DNA of 64,000 bases. It comes from an uncultured Bacteroides sp. (GTDB lineage: Bacteria > Bacteroidota > Bacteroidia > Bacteroidales > Bacteroidaceae). The stretch is taken from assembly GCA_945965395.1 (NCBI GenBank), contig CAMFND010000018.1:1-64000 (forward strand), read 5' to 3'. The position numbers were made by a program, and so were the translations under genes. Of this stretch, positions 35,089 through 44,316 are shown piece after piece (position 1 is the stretch's first letter; every line of letters begins with the position of its first letter). The notes beneath the pieces are model-generated. The model was not told the DNA's origin, did no database searches, and was given only the letters and a program-made list of their open reading frames with translations.

Positions 35089-36219
35089 TTATTGTTGTTT
35101 CATTTCTACAATCATTCTCAGCGCCATGTCAAAAAAAACCATCTTCGGATTCACATTCTGCTCAATGTGTACCTGTGCCTCCTCCAGCAATTCCATCACG
35201 GAAATAATATTCCGCTCATTGATGTAAGGAGCAAAACGGCTGGCAAACTGTAACTCCTCCGGACTCAAATATACCATATCAGGTTGACGGAAATTGCAGA
35301 TAAAGTTTTCACGCACCATCCGCTGGCAATATTCCAGGAGGTTCTTCTGCCGCTCACGCCCCATTCCTGCCACCTGCTCACTCCACGCTTTCAGACTACG
35401 AATATCACGTTTATAGGCCGTACGCATGAGGTTCACAAAGAGTTCAAAACAAAGCTTGTTTTCCTCTCCCAAATGCACATTTTCCACAGCCCTCAACAAA
35501 CTTCCGGCCGAACGGTGTGCAATGTCACGGGCATCTTCCACAGGGAGCATATAACGCTCCACCAGATAACGCTCAATGTCCGACTCCGGCAAGGGCTTTA
35601 AATTGATGCGCTGCGTACGACTCACAATCGTAGGAAGCAATAAGTCAGGTTCCTCACTCACCAACAGAAAAACAGTCTTTAAAGGAGGTTCTTCCAGCAG
35701 TTTCAGCAGCTTATTCGCACATTCCACATTCATTTTTTCCGGAAGCCAGATGAGCATGACCTTGTATCCTCCCTGACTGGCTTTCAGCGAGAGTTTCCGC
35801 TGAATTTCATCACTCTCACGCACATAAATCTGAGGTTGCTGATTGCCCGCATCAATGACTCGCATCCATTCCTGAAGGTCGGCATACGGATTACGTCCCA
35901 GCATTTCACGCCACTGAGGCAGGAATTCATCACAGACCACGTCCCTTCCGGCCTTTTTACGTACCACCGGAAAAGCAAAATGCATGTCAGGATGAGCCAG
36001 ATGGTCCATCATCTTGCACGAATTACATTGGCCGCACGCATCATTTTCTGCAGGATGATGACAAAGAAGATAACGTGCCACAGCTAAAGCTACGGGTAGC
36101 TTTCCGCTTCCAGCAGGTCCCGTCAGCAACACAGCATGAGGCATCTTCCCATTCTTTGCACTATGAATGAGAAGTTCTTTCACATCTTCTTGTCCGATTA
36201 CATCCTTAAAAAACGACAT
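35089..36219 (-). CDS. holB: DNA polymerase III delta-prime subunit (HolB-like)
   Basis: 376 residues, an AAA+ clamp-loader subunit. The N-terminus FKDVIGQEDVKELLIHSAKN is typical, the zinc module is CGQCNSCKMMDHLAHPDMH, and the sensor region is CANKLLKLLEEPPLKTVFLL followed by PTIVSRTQRI. The P-loop reads GPAGSGKLPVA, with Leu-Pro where ATP-binding members have Thr or Ser after the lysine. This agrees with delta-prime usually being a non-hydrolysing subunit. The SRC motif appears as SRTQ. First gene of the operon with the PSP1 protein and gldH; a -7 box lies at 36273. Confidence 0.92.
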   Translation of the reverse strand: MSFFKDVIGQEDVKELLIHSAKNGKMPHAVLLTGPAGSGKLPVALAVARYLLCHHPAENDACGQCNSCKMMDHLAHPDMHFAFPVVRKKAGRDVVCDEFLPQWREMLGRNPYADLQEWMRVIDAGNQQPQIYVRESDEIQRKLSLKASQGGYKVMLIWLPEKMNVECANKLLKLLEEPPLKTVFLLVSEEPDLLLPTIVSRTQRINLKPLPESDIERYLVERYMLPVEDARDIAHRSAGSLLRAVENVHLGEENKLCFELFVNLMRTAYKRDIRSLKAWSEQVAGMGRERQKNLLEYCQRMVRENFICNFRQPDMVYLSPEELQFASRFAPYINERNIISVMELLEEAQVHIEQNVNPKMVFFDMALRMIVEMKQQ

Positions 36220-36272
36220 ATTGTTCCGTAAAAATCAGGTTCTTTTTTGGCTGTTACTACTATATAATCGGA

Positions 36273-36280
36273 CAAAAATA
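36273..36280 (-). promoter_or_regulatory. -7 box of the holB-PSP1-gldH operon
   Basis: CAAAAATA on plus, TATTTTTG on minus, 54 bp before the holB ATG. Confidence 0.6.
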
Positions 36281-36322
36281 AGAAAAAAATCGTAGTTTCA
36301 GGAGATATTCACCTTTTTATTA

Positions 36323-37612
36323 TTATATAACCGGCGTAAACAAATGCGCAAACCATCCTACAAAACGACGCCATACACTCCGCTTCTTATATTCCTCACG
36401 GGTCATAATCGTACTATTGAGCTTGTCGTTTTGAAATACTTCTCCCAACTCGGCAGTAGTAGGCAAATCCAGAATAAATGCATTGATTTCATAATCATAA
36501 TGCAGACTACGGCTGTTCAAGTTCGTACTGCCTACCGTACAGAATCGCTCGTCCACCATCATGATTTTAGAATGATGAAAGCCTCCATTAAACACGTAGA
36601 TGTGTGCTCCCGCCTTACGCAGCTTATTGGCTATATAAAATCCGGCATCGGGAGTAAAAGAGATGTCCGACTTCCCCGGAATCATGATTTCCACCCGAAC
36701 TCCCCGTTCAGCCGCCCGTTTGATGGCATTTCTTACTTCACGGGTAGGAGTAAAATAAGGATTGATAATCTGCACCTTACGTTCTGCTGCATCCAATGCC
36801 GCAATATAAGCCTCACGCATGATTTCCGGACAAACTTTCGGAATACGCTGCACAATGGCAACCCTTCTTCCGGAACCCTCGCACAACGTATCGTGCATCA
36901 CTTGTCCTTCCTTCAAGTCCTCGTGCGTCTCCTTATTCCATACACCTAAAAAAGCTTTTTCCAGATACTGCACTGCCGGTCCTTCTATACGGATGTGCAT
37001 ATCACGCCAGGGACCGATTTTTGGAAGCCCGTTGATATAATAATCGGCAATATTCATACCTCCCGTATATCCCACCTTTCCGTCAATTACCACAATTTTC
37101 TGATGGTCACGACAAAATACATGATTGATATAAGGGAAACGAATGGGACTGAAACGGGCCATTTCCACTCCTCTTTCCGCCAGCATCTTCAGATGTTCCT
37201 TTCGCAAAGGACGACTGTTTGACAAATTTCCAAAGTCATCAAACAGGGCCTTGATTGTCACTCCTTCTTTGGCTTTCTCCGCCAACAAGGTAAACAATTC
37301 CTTGGCAATAGAATCACTGCGGAAATTAAAGTATTCCAGATGGATATAGTTTTCAGCCTTCTTTATATCCTCAAACAGATGTTCAAACTTGCTGCGACCG
37401 CTCTTCAACAAAGTCATACGATTACAAGCCGTAACAGGAATTTGTTTTTCTTTCAAAAAACGAGCAAACAAGGAATCAGCAGGCAGGTAAACATTGGCTG
37501 TGTCTGCTTCAACCTGACTAACAACCTCTTTCAAGCTTTGTCCTTTGGCCGAAATCACACTGCATATCATTATTACCCACCCAAACAGGTATAACTTTAC
37601 TTTCATCTTCAT
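36323..37612 (-). CDS. Phospholipase D / cardiolipin synthase-like protein, exported
   Basis: 429 residues with two HKD motifs: HQKIVVIDGKVGYTGGMN (first half) and HHSKIMMVDERFCTVGSTN (second half), the paired active-site halves of the PLD superfamily. YIHLEYFNFRSDSIAKEL and YFTPTREVRNAIKRAAERG match cardiolipin synthases. Unlike E. coli ClsA, it lacks the two N-terminal membrane helices and starts with what looks like a cleavable signal peptide (FGWVIMICSVISAKGQ). It therefore probably acts in the periplasm or at the outer face of the inner membrane, making cardiolipin from phosphatidylglycerol or hydrolysing phospholipids. It is a single gene, and array B lies upstream. Confidence 0.86.
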   Translation of the reverse strand: MKMKVKLYLFGWVIMICSVISAKGQSLKEVVSQVEADTANVYLPADSLFARFLKEKQIPVTACNRMTLLKSGRSKFEHLFEDIKKAENYIHLEYFNFRSDSIAKELFTLLAEKAKEGVTIKALFDDFGNLSNSRPLRKEHLKMLAERGVEMARFSPIRFPYINHVFCRDHQKIVVIDGKVGYTGGMNIADYYINGLPKIGPWRDMHIRIEGPAVQYLEKAFLGVWNKETHEDLKEGQVMHDTLCEGSGRRVAIVQRIPKVCPEIMREAYIAALDAAERKVQIINPYFTPTREVRNAIKRAAERGVRVEIMIPGKSDISFTPDAGFYIANKLRKAGAHIYVFNGGFHHSKIMMVDERFCTVGSTNLNSRSLHYDYEINAFILDLPTTAELGEVFQNDKLNSTIMTREEYKKRSVWRRFVGWFAHLFTPVI

Positions 37613-37625
37613 AACGGTTATCGGG

Positions 37626-37633
37626 CAAAAATA
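37626..37633 (-). promoter_or_regulatory. -7 box of the cardiolipin synthase-like gene
   Basis: CAAAAATA on plus, TATTTTTG on minus; only 14 bp before the ATG, so the leader would be very short. Confidence 0.5.
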
Positions 37634-37735
37634 TGCAATATTTCAGAAAACACAATGACTTTCGAAAACAGAATTGAAAGAATGACCATCTATTCCATCA
37701 AATAACCTTATTGATAATCTATTTTCTACCTGCAA

Positions 37736-37829
37736 ATTCTCTGTTTCACAGTGCAGGATTTGTATCCCACACTGTGAAATACATATCCCACACTGTGGTT
37801 TTTGTATTTCATAGTGTGAAACAGAGAAT
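37736..37829. repeat. Four-unit palindromic array B
   Basis: A sister of array A: four tandem 21-bp units at 37744, 37765, 37786 and 37807, with CACAsTGTG cores and T-rich linkers. The same exact 15-bp outer inverted repeat (ATTCTCTGTTTCACA) lies at 37736-37750 and 37815-37829. Flank combinations are again TTT/GG, CCC/AAA, CCC/GG and TTT/AAA, once each, but in a different order from array A. It lies between the divergent cardiolipin synthase-like gene and mdh. The remaining intergenic DNA to 38053 shows no gene. Confidence 0.87.
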
Positions 37830-38053
37830 CCGTCTCGGAATTTAGAATTATGCATCAGGAGAAATACAAGAAAAACAAGGCATCAGAAGAAAAATAAAGC
37901 GATAAAATGTGAATTGAAAAAATGTAACCTACTCTTTGCAAAATTGGGATATGACATCTAAAAATAGTGAAATTTTTCCGTAATTGCCGAAAATCATCTT
38001 TTTTCATCCTATATTTACCAGTGTAAAGATTCGTTTTTCACTGATAACTTTCC

Positions 38054-38061
38054 TATCTTTG
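38054..38061 (+). promoter_or_regulatory. -7 box of mdh
   Basis: TATCTTTG with a T-rich stretch (TTTTT at 38034) near the -33 position; the leader is about 55 nt. Confidence 0.65.
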
Positions 38062-38123
38062 CATTGAAGAAAAAACAAAGACTGACTATACACTTTTATA
38101 CATAACTTAAATACATAAGAATT

Positions 38124-39125
38124 ATGGAATTTGTAACAAACGAAAAACTTACCATTGTTGGTGCTGCCGGTATGATCGGTTCTAACATGGCTCAGACTGC
38201 TATCATGATGGGCTTAACTCCTAACATCTGCTTGTACGACCCGTACGCTCCAGGTTTGGAAGGTGTTGCTGAAGAATTGTTCCACTGCGGTTTCGAAGGT
38301 GTGAACATCACTTTCACTTCAGATATCAAAGAAGCGCTGACTGGTGCTAAATATATCGTAAACTCAGGTGGTGCTGCTCGTAAAGCTGGTATGACTCGTG
38401 AAGACCTGTTGAAAGGTAACGCAGCTATCGCAGAAGAATTCGGTAAGAACGTAAAACAGTACTGTCCGGATGTAAAACACATCGTAGTTATCTTCAACCC
38501 TGCTGACATCACAGGTTTGATCACATTGTTGTACTCTGGTTTGAAACCGGGTCAGGTAACTACTTTGGCTGCTCTTGACTCTACTCGTCTGCGTAGCGAA
38601 TTGGCTAAACACTTCGGTATCTCTATGGACGCTGTTGAAAACTGCCGTACTTACGGTGGTCACGGCGAACAGATGGCTGTATTTGCTTCTACTGCTAAAG
38701 TAAACGGTAAAGCTTTGACAGACATCATCGGTACTGATGCCTTGACAAAAGAACAGTGGGCTGAAATCCAGCAGAAAGTAACTAAGGGTGGTGCTAACAT
38801 CATCAACTTGCGTGGCCGTTCTTCATTCCAGAGCCCGTCATACGTTTCTATCGAAATGATTGGTGCTGCTATGGGCGGTAAAGCATTCCGCTGGCCGGCT
38901 GGTACTTACGTTTCTAACGAAAAGTACGACCACATCATGATGGCTTGGGAAACTTCTATCACAGCTGACGGTTGCCACTGCGCTGCGTTGAACGGTACTG
39001 CAGAAGAACAAGCTGCTTTGGATAAGAGCTACGAACACTTGTGCGCACTGCGTGACGAAGTAATCGCTATGGGCGTTCTTCCTCCAGTAGCTGAATGGAA
39101 CAAGCTGAACCCGAACATTAAATAA
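38124..39125 (+). CDS. mdh: Malate dehydrogenase
   Basis: 333 residues of the LDH/MDH superfamily, interconverting malate and oxaloacetate with NAD in the reductive branch to fumarate and succinate. The Rossmann loop is TIVGAAGMIGSNMAQTA; NSGGAARKAGMTREDLLKGN is the coenzyme and mobile-loop region; the catalytic histidine is in YGGHGEQMAVF. Codon use is strikingly uniform (GGT, GCT, AAC, CTG/TTG and few rare codons), unlike its neighbours, as expected for a very highly expressed gene. It has its own promoter and terminator. Confidence 0.95.
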   Translation: MEFVTNEKLTIVGAAGMIGSNMAQTAIMMGLTPNICLYDPYAPGLEGVAEELFHCGFEGVNITFTSDIKEALTGAKYIVNSGGAARKAGMTREDLLKGNAAIAEEFGKNVKQYCPDVKHIVVIFNPADITGLITLLYSGLKPGQVTTLAALDSTRLRSELAKHFGISMDAVENCRTYGGHGEQMAVFASTAKVNGKALTDIIGTDALTKEQWAEIQQKVTKGGANIINLRGRSSFQSPSYVSIEMIGAAMGGKAFRWPAGTYVSNEKYDHIMMAWETSITADGCHCAALNGTAEEQAALDKSYEHLCALRDEVIAMGVLPPVAEWNKLNPNIK

Positions 39126-39146
39126 TCGGATTTTCCATTAATATAA

Positions 39147-39178
39147 AAGGAGACTGAATCATCGGTCTCCTTTTTTTA
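39147..39178 (+). terminator. Terminator of mdh
   Basis: AAAGGAGAC / GTCTCCTTT hairpin followed by TTTTTTT. Confidence 0.88.
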
Positions 39179-39291
39179 TGCCCTTCCCCAATATCGTTGT
39201 ACATCATATAAAATTATAAACATCTCATTTTTAAGTATTTATATTTCACCAATGTACATCTAAAAACTTTCAGTCTCTCTCTCAAAAGCAC

Positions 39292-39299
39292 TACCTTTG
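39292..39299 (+). promoter_or_regulatory. -7 box of the PAP2 gene
   Basis: TACCTTTG, 40 bp before the ATG at 39340. Confidence 0.6.
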
Positions 39300-39339
39300 C
39301 CGCTCTCTTTACCATGTATTCCTAAAACTACGGGCAGCA

Positions 39340-40914
39340 ATGAGAATATGCACTTTACTACTTTTCTTTATTTCAGCACTGACCTGTCACCCGCTGTATG
39401 CACATCATTCAGCGAACAGTTATTTTTTGACACAAGACTCCCTGTCTTCTCTTACCTCGTCGGCTCTTCCTGCGAAACAAAAGAGAACAAAGCAACTCTT
39501 CCAGCAAAACTTTTCGTACATGGGAATTCCTTTTATCGTTTCCGGCTTAATCGTCAAAAAGCAAAACCAGGATTTCCGAACACTGCGCAATCGCTTCCAG
39601 CCGACCTTTCATCACGAATATGATAATTATACACAATATGTCCCGTTAGTTGCCACATGGGGCATGAAATTAGCTGGAGTAGAAAGCCGCAGTTCATGGA
39701 AGGAACTCACAGTCAGCAATGTTTTCTCAGCAGCCTTGATGGCCGGCTTTGTCAACACCCTGAAATATACGACCAAAGAAATGCGTCCGGATAATTCATC
39801 AAACAATTCATTTCCTTCCGGACATACGGCCACTGCTTTTATGTGTGCCACAATCCTGCATAAAGAATACGGCATGCTCAGTCCATGGTATAGCATCGGA
39901 GGATATACCTTAGCGGGAGTAACCGGTATCACTCGCCAACTGAACAACCGTCACTGGATTGGCGATGTGCTGGTAGGAGCTGGAATCGGTATGATTTCGA
40001 CAGACTTAGGCTATTTCCTTTCCGACCTGATTTTTCGTAAGAATACCACCAGCAGACAGTTAACAACTCACTTCAACCGCTACGATGCCCCTTCATTCCT
40101 GAGCCTCAACATGGGATTTGCCACAGGACCTTCCACCCTGCGTACCGCTGAACTATATGACACAGAAGAAGGGACCCCTTTAGGCATGCGCCTGCATACT
40201 GGTACATCGACCGTCGTCAGCGCAGAAGGGGCCTACTTTTTTAATCCGTACATCGGTTTGGGAGGACGCCTGAGAGTAGCTACCGTACCTGTTATCGCCG
40301 ACATTCCCGAAGAAAACAAAAAGCATTTTGACCTGGACAATGACCTGAAGGAAGGAGCCCCTGTCAACATGTACCTGCTCGACGGACTGGAATCGGACCA
40401 TTTAGGCATGTGCGACATCGATTTAGGACTGTACTTTTCCTATCCGCTCAGCAGCCGTTTCCTGATAGGGAGCAAGCTGTTAGTCGGCCGACGCACTAAT
40501 GCGAACTTTACCTTAAACTCTATTTCACGGATTAATCCAGCCATTTTCGACCGTCAGAAAGTGAGCCAGGAAGCCTACGAACAATTCTATAAAGCCGACG
40601 TAGATTATTATACCCGGCAAGAAGGTCTCAGCGTTCAAGAAATGCTACAAAGCACTTTCATCGACGAAGAATTTCTTCACATTCGTAAAAGTTCTACATT
40701 TAAATTAGGAACTGGCCTTTCTCTCGCCTACCGCTACAAGGAAAATGCGGCCCTGCGCCTCTATTGCGACTATGACTTTGCCTCCCCCCGACTGACATAC
40801 GACCTGAAGAACTCCTGGGCAGATGAAAACGGTAACCGGAAAGTCCGTTCGTATAGTAAAAGAACGCCTATGCATAATTTTACTTTCGGAGCTTCCATCG
40901 CGTTCATGTTCTAA
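39340..40914 (+). CDS. PAP2-family phosphatase fused to a predicted outer-membrane-like domain
   Basis: 524 residues with a signal peptide (LLLFFISALTCHPLYAHH). The PAP2 domain (residues about 60-240) keeps the three acid-phosphatase motifs: K-x6-RP in KYTTKEMRPDN, PSGH in NSFPSGHTATAF, and R-x5-H-x3-D in TRQLNNRHWIGDVLVG. Such enzymes dephosphorylate lipid phosphates such as undecaprenyl pyrophosphate, phosphatidate or lipid A. The C-terminal 280 residues alternate polar and hydrophobic positions with many aromatic strand ends and finish in FTFGASIAFMF, a typical outer-membrane barrel ending. The two parts together suggest an envelope phosphatase linked to the outer membrane; the substrate is not clear. 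Confidence 0.85.
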   Translation: MRICTLLLFFISALTCHPLYAHHSANSYFLTQDSLSSLTSSALPAKQKRTKQLFQQNFSYMGIPFIVSGLIVKKQNQDFRTLRNRFQPTFHHEYDNYTQYVPLVATWGMKLAGVESRSSWKELTVSNVFSAALMAGFVNTLKYTTKEMRPDNSSNNSFPSGHTATAFMCATILHKEYGMLSPWYSIGGYTLAGVTGITRQLNNRHWIGDVLVGAGIGMISTDLGYFLSDLIFRKNTTSRQLTTHFNRYDAPSFLSLNMGFATGPSTLRTAELYDTEEGTPLGMRLHTGTSTVVSAEGAYFFNPYIGLGGRLRVATVPVIADIPEENKKHFDLDNDLKEGAPVNMYLLDGLESDHLGMCDIDLGLYFSYPLSSRFLIGSKLLVGRRTNANFTLNSISRINPAIFDRQKVSQEAYEQFYKADVDYYTRQEGLSVQEMLQSTFIDEEFLHIRKSSTFKLGTGLSLAYRYKENAALRLYCDYDFASPRLTYDLKNSWADENGNRKVRSYSKRTPMHNFTFGASIAFMF

Positions 40915-40965
40915 CATGAAAGCCGTTGCACATTCTACTTATTTTTATTATTTTCGCCCTTCGAA

Positions 40966-43092
40966 ATGATTGATCAAGCTACCATAGACCGAATACTGGA
41001 TGCCGCACAAATAGTAGATGTAGTATCCGAGTTTGTCACACTCCGCCGAAGGGGAGTGAACTACATCGGACTATGCCCGTTCCACAATGAAAAGACCCCT
41101 TCTTTCAGTGTGTCTCCCAGCAAAGGATTATGCAAATGTTTCAGTTGCGGTAAGGGAGGAAATGTGGTGCACTTCATCATGGAGCACGAACAGCTTTCTT
41201 ACTACGAGGCCCTGAAGTGGCTGGCCAACAAATATCACATCGAAGTAAAGGAACGGGAACTCACCGACGAAGAAAAACAAGCACATAGCCTGCGTGAAAG
41301 CTTGTTTGTAGTCAACCAGTTTGCTTCTGAATATTTTCAAGACATACTTTACAATCACATCGACGGGCAACGTATCGGTATGACCTATTTACGCAGCCGA
41401 GGATTCCGTGATGACATTATCAAAAAGTTCCAGTTAGGATACAGCACAGACAGTCACGATGCACTGGCACGTACTGCCAAACAGAAAGGCTATCAGGAAG
41501 AGTTCCTGGTAAAGACGGGGTTGTGCTATAGAAAGGACGACGGATCGCTTCGCGACCGTTTCTGGGGGCGTGTCATTTTTCCCGTACATACCTTGTCGGG
41601 AAAAGTGGTAGCTTTTGGGGGACGTGTATTAAGCGCTGCCACCAAAAATGTGCAGATGAAGTATGTCAACTCTCCGGAATCGGAGATATATCACAAAAGC
41701 CGGGAACTCTATGGCATTTATTTTGCCAAGCAAGCCATTGTACGTCAGGACCGCTGCTTCTTAGTAGAAGGTTATACTGATGTCATTTCCATGCACCAGA
41801 GTGGAATTGAAAATGTGGTAGCTTCTTCGGGTACGGCACTGACTTCCGACCAGATACGCCTGATTCATCGCTTTACCAATAACATTACGGTATTGTATGA
41901 CGGTGACGGAGCCGGAATCAAGGCCAGCATACGCGGTATTGACATGCTATTAGAAGAAGGCATGAACATCAAGGTATGCCTGCTCCCCGATGGAGATGAC
42001 CCTGACAGCTTTGCGCGCAAGCATAATGCCACCGATTATCAGGCCTACATCAATGAGCACGAAGTAGACTTCATTCGTTTCAAGACGAATCTGCTGATGG
42101 AAGAAGCAGGAAAAGACCCGATCAAACGTGCCAGCCTGATTTCCAGTATCGTAAAAAGTATCTCTGTAATACCTGACTCGATTGTCCGCTCCGTATATAC
42201 ACGCGAGTGCAGCCAGCTTCTGCAGATGGAAGAGAAAATCCTGATAGAAGCAGTAAACAAATTGATAGAGCAAGCACAGGAGAACAAATACAAGGAAATC
42301 CAGCGGAAGCAACGACAGGCCATCCAGAATGCCCAACCTACTCCTCCGACTACCTATCCGGAGGCACAGCCGGAAGCAATTCCCATACCGGATGAAACGC
42401 TGCTTCCTCCTGCTCCTCAGGAAGCAACTGAGTATGTACCTCCGACCGCAGAACAGCCTGCCGGACAACCAGTAGAGATTCCTGTCCCTACGGACAATTA
42501 CCTTTCGTATATCCCATTGGAAGGGAACGAAAAAAAATTGTTCTACGAAAAGGAACAACTCCTCCTGCAAATGATTGTCCGCTATGGTGAAAAAGTGATG
42601 TGTTACTTAGAGGATGAAAACGGAGAAGAGCAACCGCTCACTGTGATAGAATGTATTTCTTCCAGTTTAAAAGAGGACGAACTGCAGTTTCACTATCCCA
42701 TAGACCGCCGCATCCTAAAAGAGGCTGAGAATCACCTGCACGATGAAGGCTTTGTGTCTGAACGCTATTTCCTGACTCATCCTGATCCGGAAATCAGCAA
42801 ACAGGCCGCAGAATTAGCCAGTGATCGCTATCAGCTAAGCAAGTACCACTCAAAAGGACAGGCAATCATTACCGATGAAGAAAGGCTTTACGAATTAGTG
42901 CCCAGGTTGTTAATTGATTTCAAGCTATCGATTGTAGACGAAGAGATGAAGCATACCCTGCAGGCTTTAGCCAATCCGGACATCTATAACAATCCGGAGA
43001 AATGCCAGGAAATCATGGAGCACTACAAAACCCTGCAAAAGATTCAGATTCCAATGGCACAAAAGGCGGGCGACCGCGTTGTTTTACATTAA
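40966..43092 (+). CDS. dnaG: DNA primase
   Basis: 708 residues. DnaG makes RNA primers at the replication fork. The N-terminal zinc-binding domain has CPFHNEKTPSFSV and CKCFSCGKGGNVVHF. The RNA polymerase core holds GRVIFPVHTLSGKVVAFGGR and the Toprim motif FLVEGYTDVISMHQ with YDGDGAGIKASIRG. The C-terminus after residue 430 contains a proline- and glutamate-rich linker (PTPPTTYPEAQPEAIPIP) and a divergent helicase-interaction domain. The gene follows the PAP2 gene after 51 bp and converges with folE. Confidence 0.95.
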   Translation: MIDQATIDRILDAAQIVDVVSEFVTLRRRGVNYIGLCPFHNEKTPSFSVSPSKGLCKCFSCGKGGNVVHFIMEHEQLSYYEALKWLANKYHIEVKERELTDEEKQAHSLRESLFVVNQFASEYFQDILYNHIDGQRIGMTYLRSRGFRDDIIKKFQLGYSTDSHDALARTAKQKGYQEEFLVKTGLCYRKDDGSLRDRFWGRVIFPVHTLSGKVVAFGGRVLSAATKNVQMKYVNSPESEIYHKSRELYGIYFAKQAIVRQDRCFLVEGYTDVISMHQSGIENVVASSGTALTSDQIRLIHRFTNNITVLYDGDGAGIKASIRGIDMLLEEGMNIKVCLLPDGDDPDSFARKHNATDYQAYINEHEVDFIRFKTNLLMEEAGKDPIKRASLISSIVKSISVIPDSIVRSVYTRECSQLLQMEEKILIEAVNKLIEQAQENKYKEIQRKQRQAIQNAQPTPPTTYPEAQPEAIPIPDETLLPPAPQEATEYVPPTAEQPAGQPVEIPVPTDNYLSYIPLEGNEKKLFYEKEQLLLQMIVRYGEKVMCYLEDENGEEQPLTVIECISSSLKEDELQFHYPIDRRILKEAENHLHDEGFVSERYFLTHPDPEISKQAAELASDRYQLSKYHSKGQAIITDEERLYELVPRLLIDFKLSIVDEEMKHTLQALANPDIYNNPEKCQEIMEHYKTLQKIQIPMAQKAGDRVVLH

Positions 43093-43126
43093 CTATTTCC
43101 CCTCTCCACGATAAAAGGGGAAATAG
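43093..43126. terminator. Hairpin between dnaG and folE
   Basis: CTATTTCCCC / GGGGAAATAG, 10 perfect pairs. T-runs are weak on both sides, so it may be a modest bidirectional terminator. Confidence 0.6.
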
Positions 43127-43136
43127 TATCTTCAGA

Positions 43137-43733
43137 TTAATATCTTGCACGAATCAGATTCATGAACTCTTCGCGCGTCTTGGCCTGATTGAATGCACCT
43201 GTAAAATCAGAAGTAGTTGTCACGGAATTCTGTTTTTCCACTCCTCTCATCTGCATACACATGTGTTTGGCTTCTACAACCACCATTACGCCTAATGGAT
43301 TCAGTGTTTCCTGGATACACTCCTTTATTTGAAGCGTCATGCGTTCCTGCACCTGCAAACGGTGAGAAAAAATATCTACCACACGAGCAATCTTACTCAG
43401 CCCCGTAATGTATCCGTTAGGAATGTATGCCACATGGGCCTTTCCGTAGAACGGCAGCATGTGATGCTCGCACATGGAAAAGAAATCAATGTCCTTCACA
43501 ATCACCATCTGGCTGTAAGGTTCCTTGAATTTTGCGGCATTCAGCACTTCTCTCGGATCCATTTCATATCCGCGAGTCAGCGTCAGCATGGCTTTTGCTA
43601 CACGCTCAGGGGTTTTCAACAGTCCTTCTCTTTCAGGGTCTTCACCCAGCAAAGAAAGGATTTCCTTATAATGCCCGACCAGTTTCTCAACCTTCTCTTG
43701 CGGCCAGTTTATCGAATTTGTATCTGTCATCAT
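43137..43733 (-). CDS. folE: GTP cyclohydrolase I
   Basis: 198 residues. It converts GTP to 7,8-dihydroneopterin triphosphate, the first step of folate synthesis. The zinc ligands are in [20 protein letters not shown] and the cysteine of [30 protein letters not shown] completes the active site. Its ATG shares one base with the end of the SPOR protein gene upstream, so it is the last gene of the DUF1599 / DoxX-like / tpiA / SPOR / folE string. Confidence 0.96.
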   Translation of the reverse strand: MMTDTNSINWPQEKVEKLVGHYKEILSLLGEDPEREGLLKTPERVAKAMLTLTRGYEMDPREVLNAAKFKEPYSQMVIVKDIDFFSMCEHHMLPFYGKAHVAYIPNGYITGLSKIARVVDIFSHRLQVQERMTLQIKECIQETLNPLGVMVVVEAKHMCMQMRGVEKQNSVTTTSDFTGAFNQAKTREEFMNLIRARY

Positions 43734-44194
43734 TATTCTATAGGTATATTAATCTGTTCACGCACAATAGACACTTCCTTAAAAACTCCTGTAGCTTTCA
43801 ATTTACGCATGGTTACATGTGCTTCTTCAATACTTTTAAAGTCTCCTACCCGGCACAGCCACCGAGGAGGCTGAAAATAAGTATAAACCGGAAGTTCCGG
43901 AAATTCTTGTTTCACTTTCGTTGCTACCCTATTCGCTTCACTACGCGCCTGACGGGAGTTATTCCCGGCGTATATCTGTACGCGAAATCCACGAGCTTTT
44001 AATGTCTTTACCTGCTCCGAACTGGTAGAACGCACATAACGTTTCCCTATCAAAGAGGTAATCTGTGCATCCTGGTGGATAGTCACTACACCTTCTCCCG
44101 CCCGACGGGTCTGCAGGCTTTCGATAATGTTCTGCTGGGCATAAGCCCCGCCGACACACAAAACAGAAACTACAAATAAAAGATATTTCAGCAT
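43733..44194 (-). CDS. SPOR domain protein, exported
   Basis: 153 residues with a Sec signal peptide ([17 protein letters not shown]). The C-terminal half is a SPOR domain, with [21 protein letters not shown], the central [17 protein letters not shown] and [25 protein letters not shown] domains bind glycan strands lacking stem peptides at division sites. It overlaps folE by one base and follows tpiA across 122 bp that hold a hairpin. Confidence 0.9.
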   Translation of the reverse strand: MLKYLLFVVSVLCVGGAYAQQNIIESLQTRRAGEGVVTIHQDAQITSLIGKRYVRSTSSEQVKTLKARGFRVQIYAGNNSRQARSEANRVATKVKQEFPELPVYTYFQPPRWLCRVGDFKSIEEAHVTMRKLKATGVFKEVSIVREQINIPIE

Positions 44195-44236
44195 AAGCGG
44201 ATTTTTAGATAGACATAGAAAACAAAAGTCAATTGA

Positions 44237-44283
44237 GTACAGAGACCATACGACGGCACAAGGTCCTCACATCATCTCTGTGC
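44237..44283 (-). other. Hairpin in the tpiA-SPOR intergenic region
   Basis: GTACAGAGA / TCTCTGTGC, nine pairs with one G-U wobble, around a 29-nt loop. There is no T-run directly after it on the minus strand, so it is more likely an intercistronic structure than a terminator. Confidence 0.4.
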
Positions 44284-44316
44284 TCAGAAGTCGCTCCTGA
44301 CTAATTCAAAAAAGAA

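Noticed and set aside
35089-36219. Sequencing error or pseudogene suspected from the GPAGSGKLP loop of holB
   Set aside because: The frame is intact with a full zinc module, and delta-prime subunits commonly have degenerate ATP sites.
37736-37829. CRISPR array
   Set aside because: All 21-bp units are similar to each other and contiguous; there are no unique spacers and no cas genes in the window.
43329-44002. Two overlapping plus-strand ORFs of 181 and 156 codons
   Set aside because: Antisense shadows of folE and the SPOR gene, both with clear motifs.
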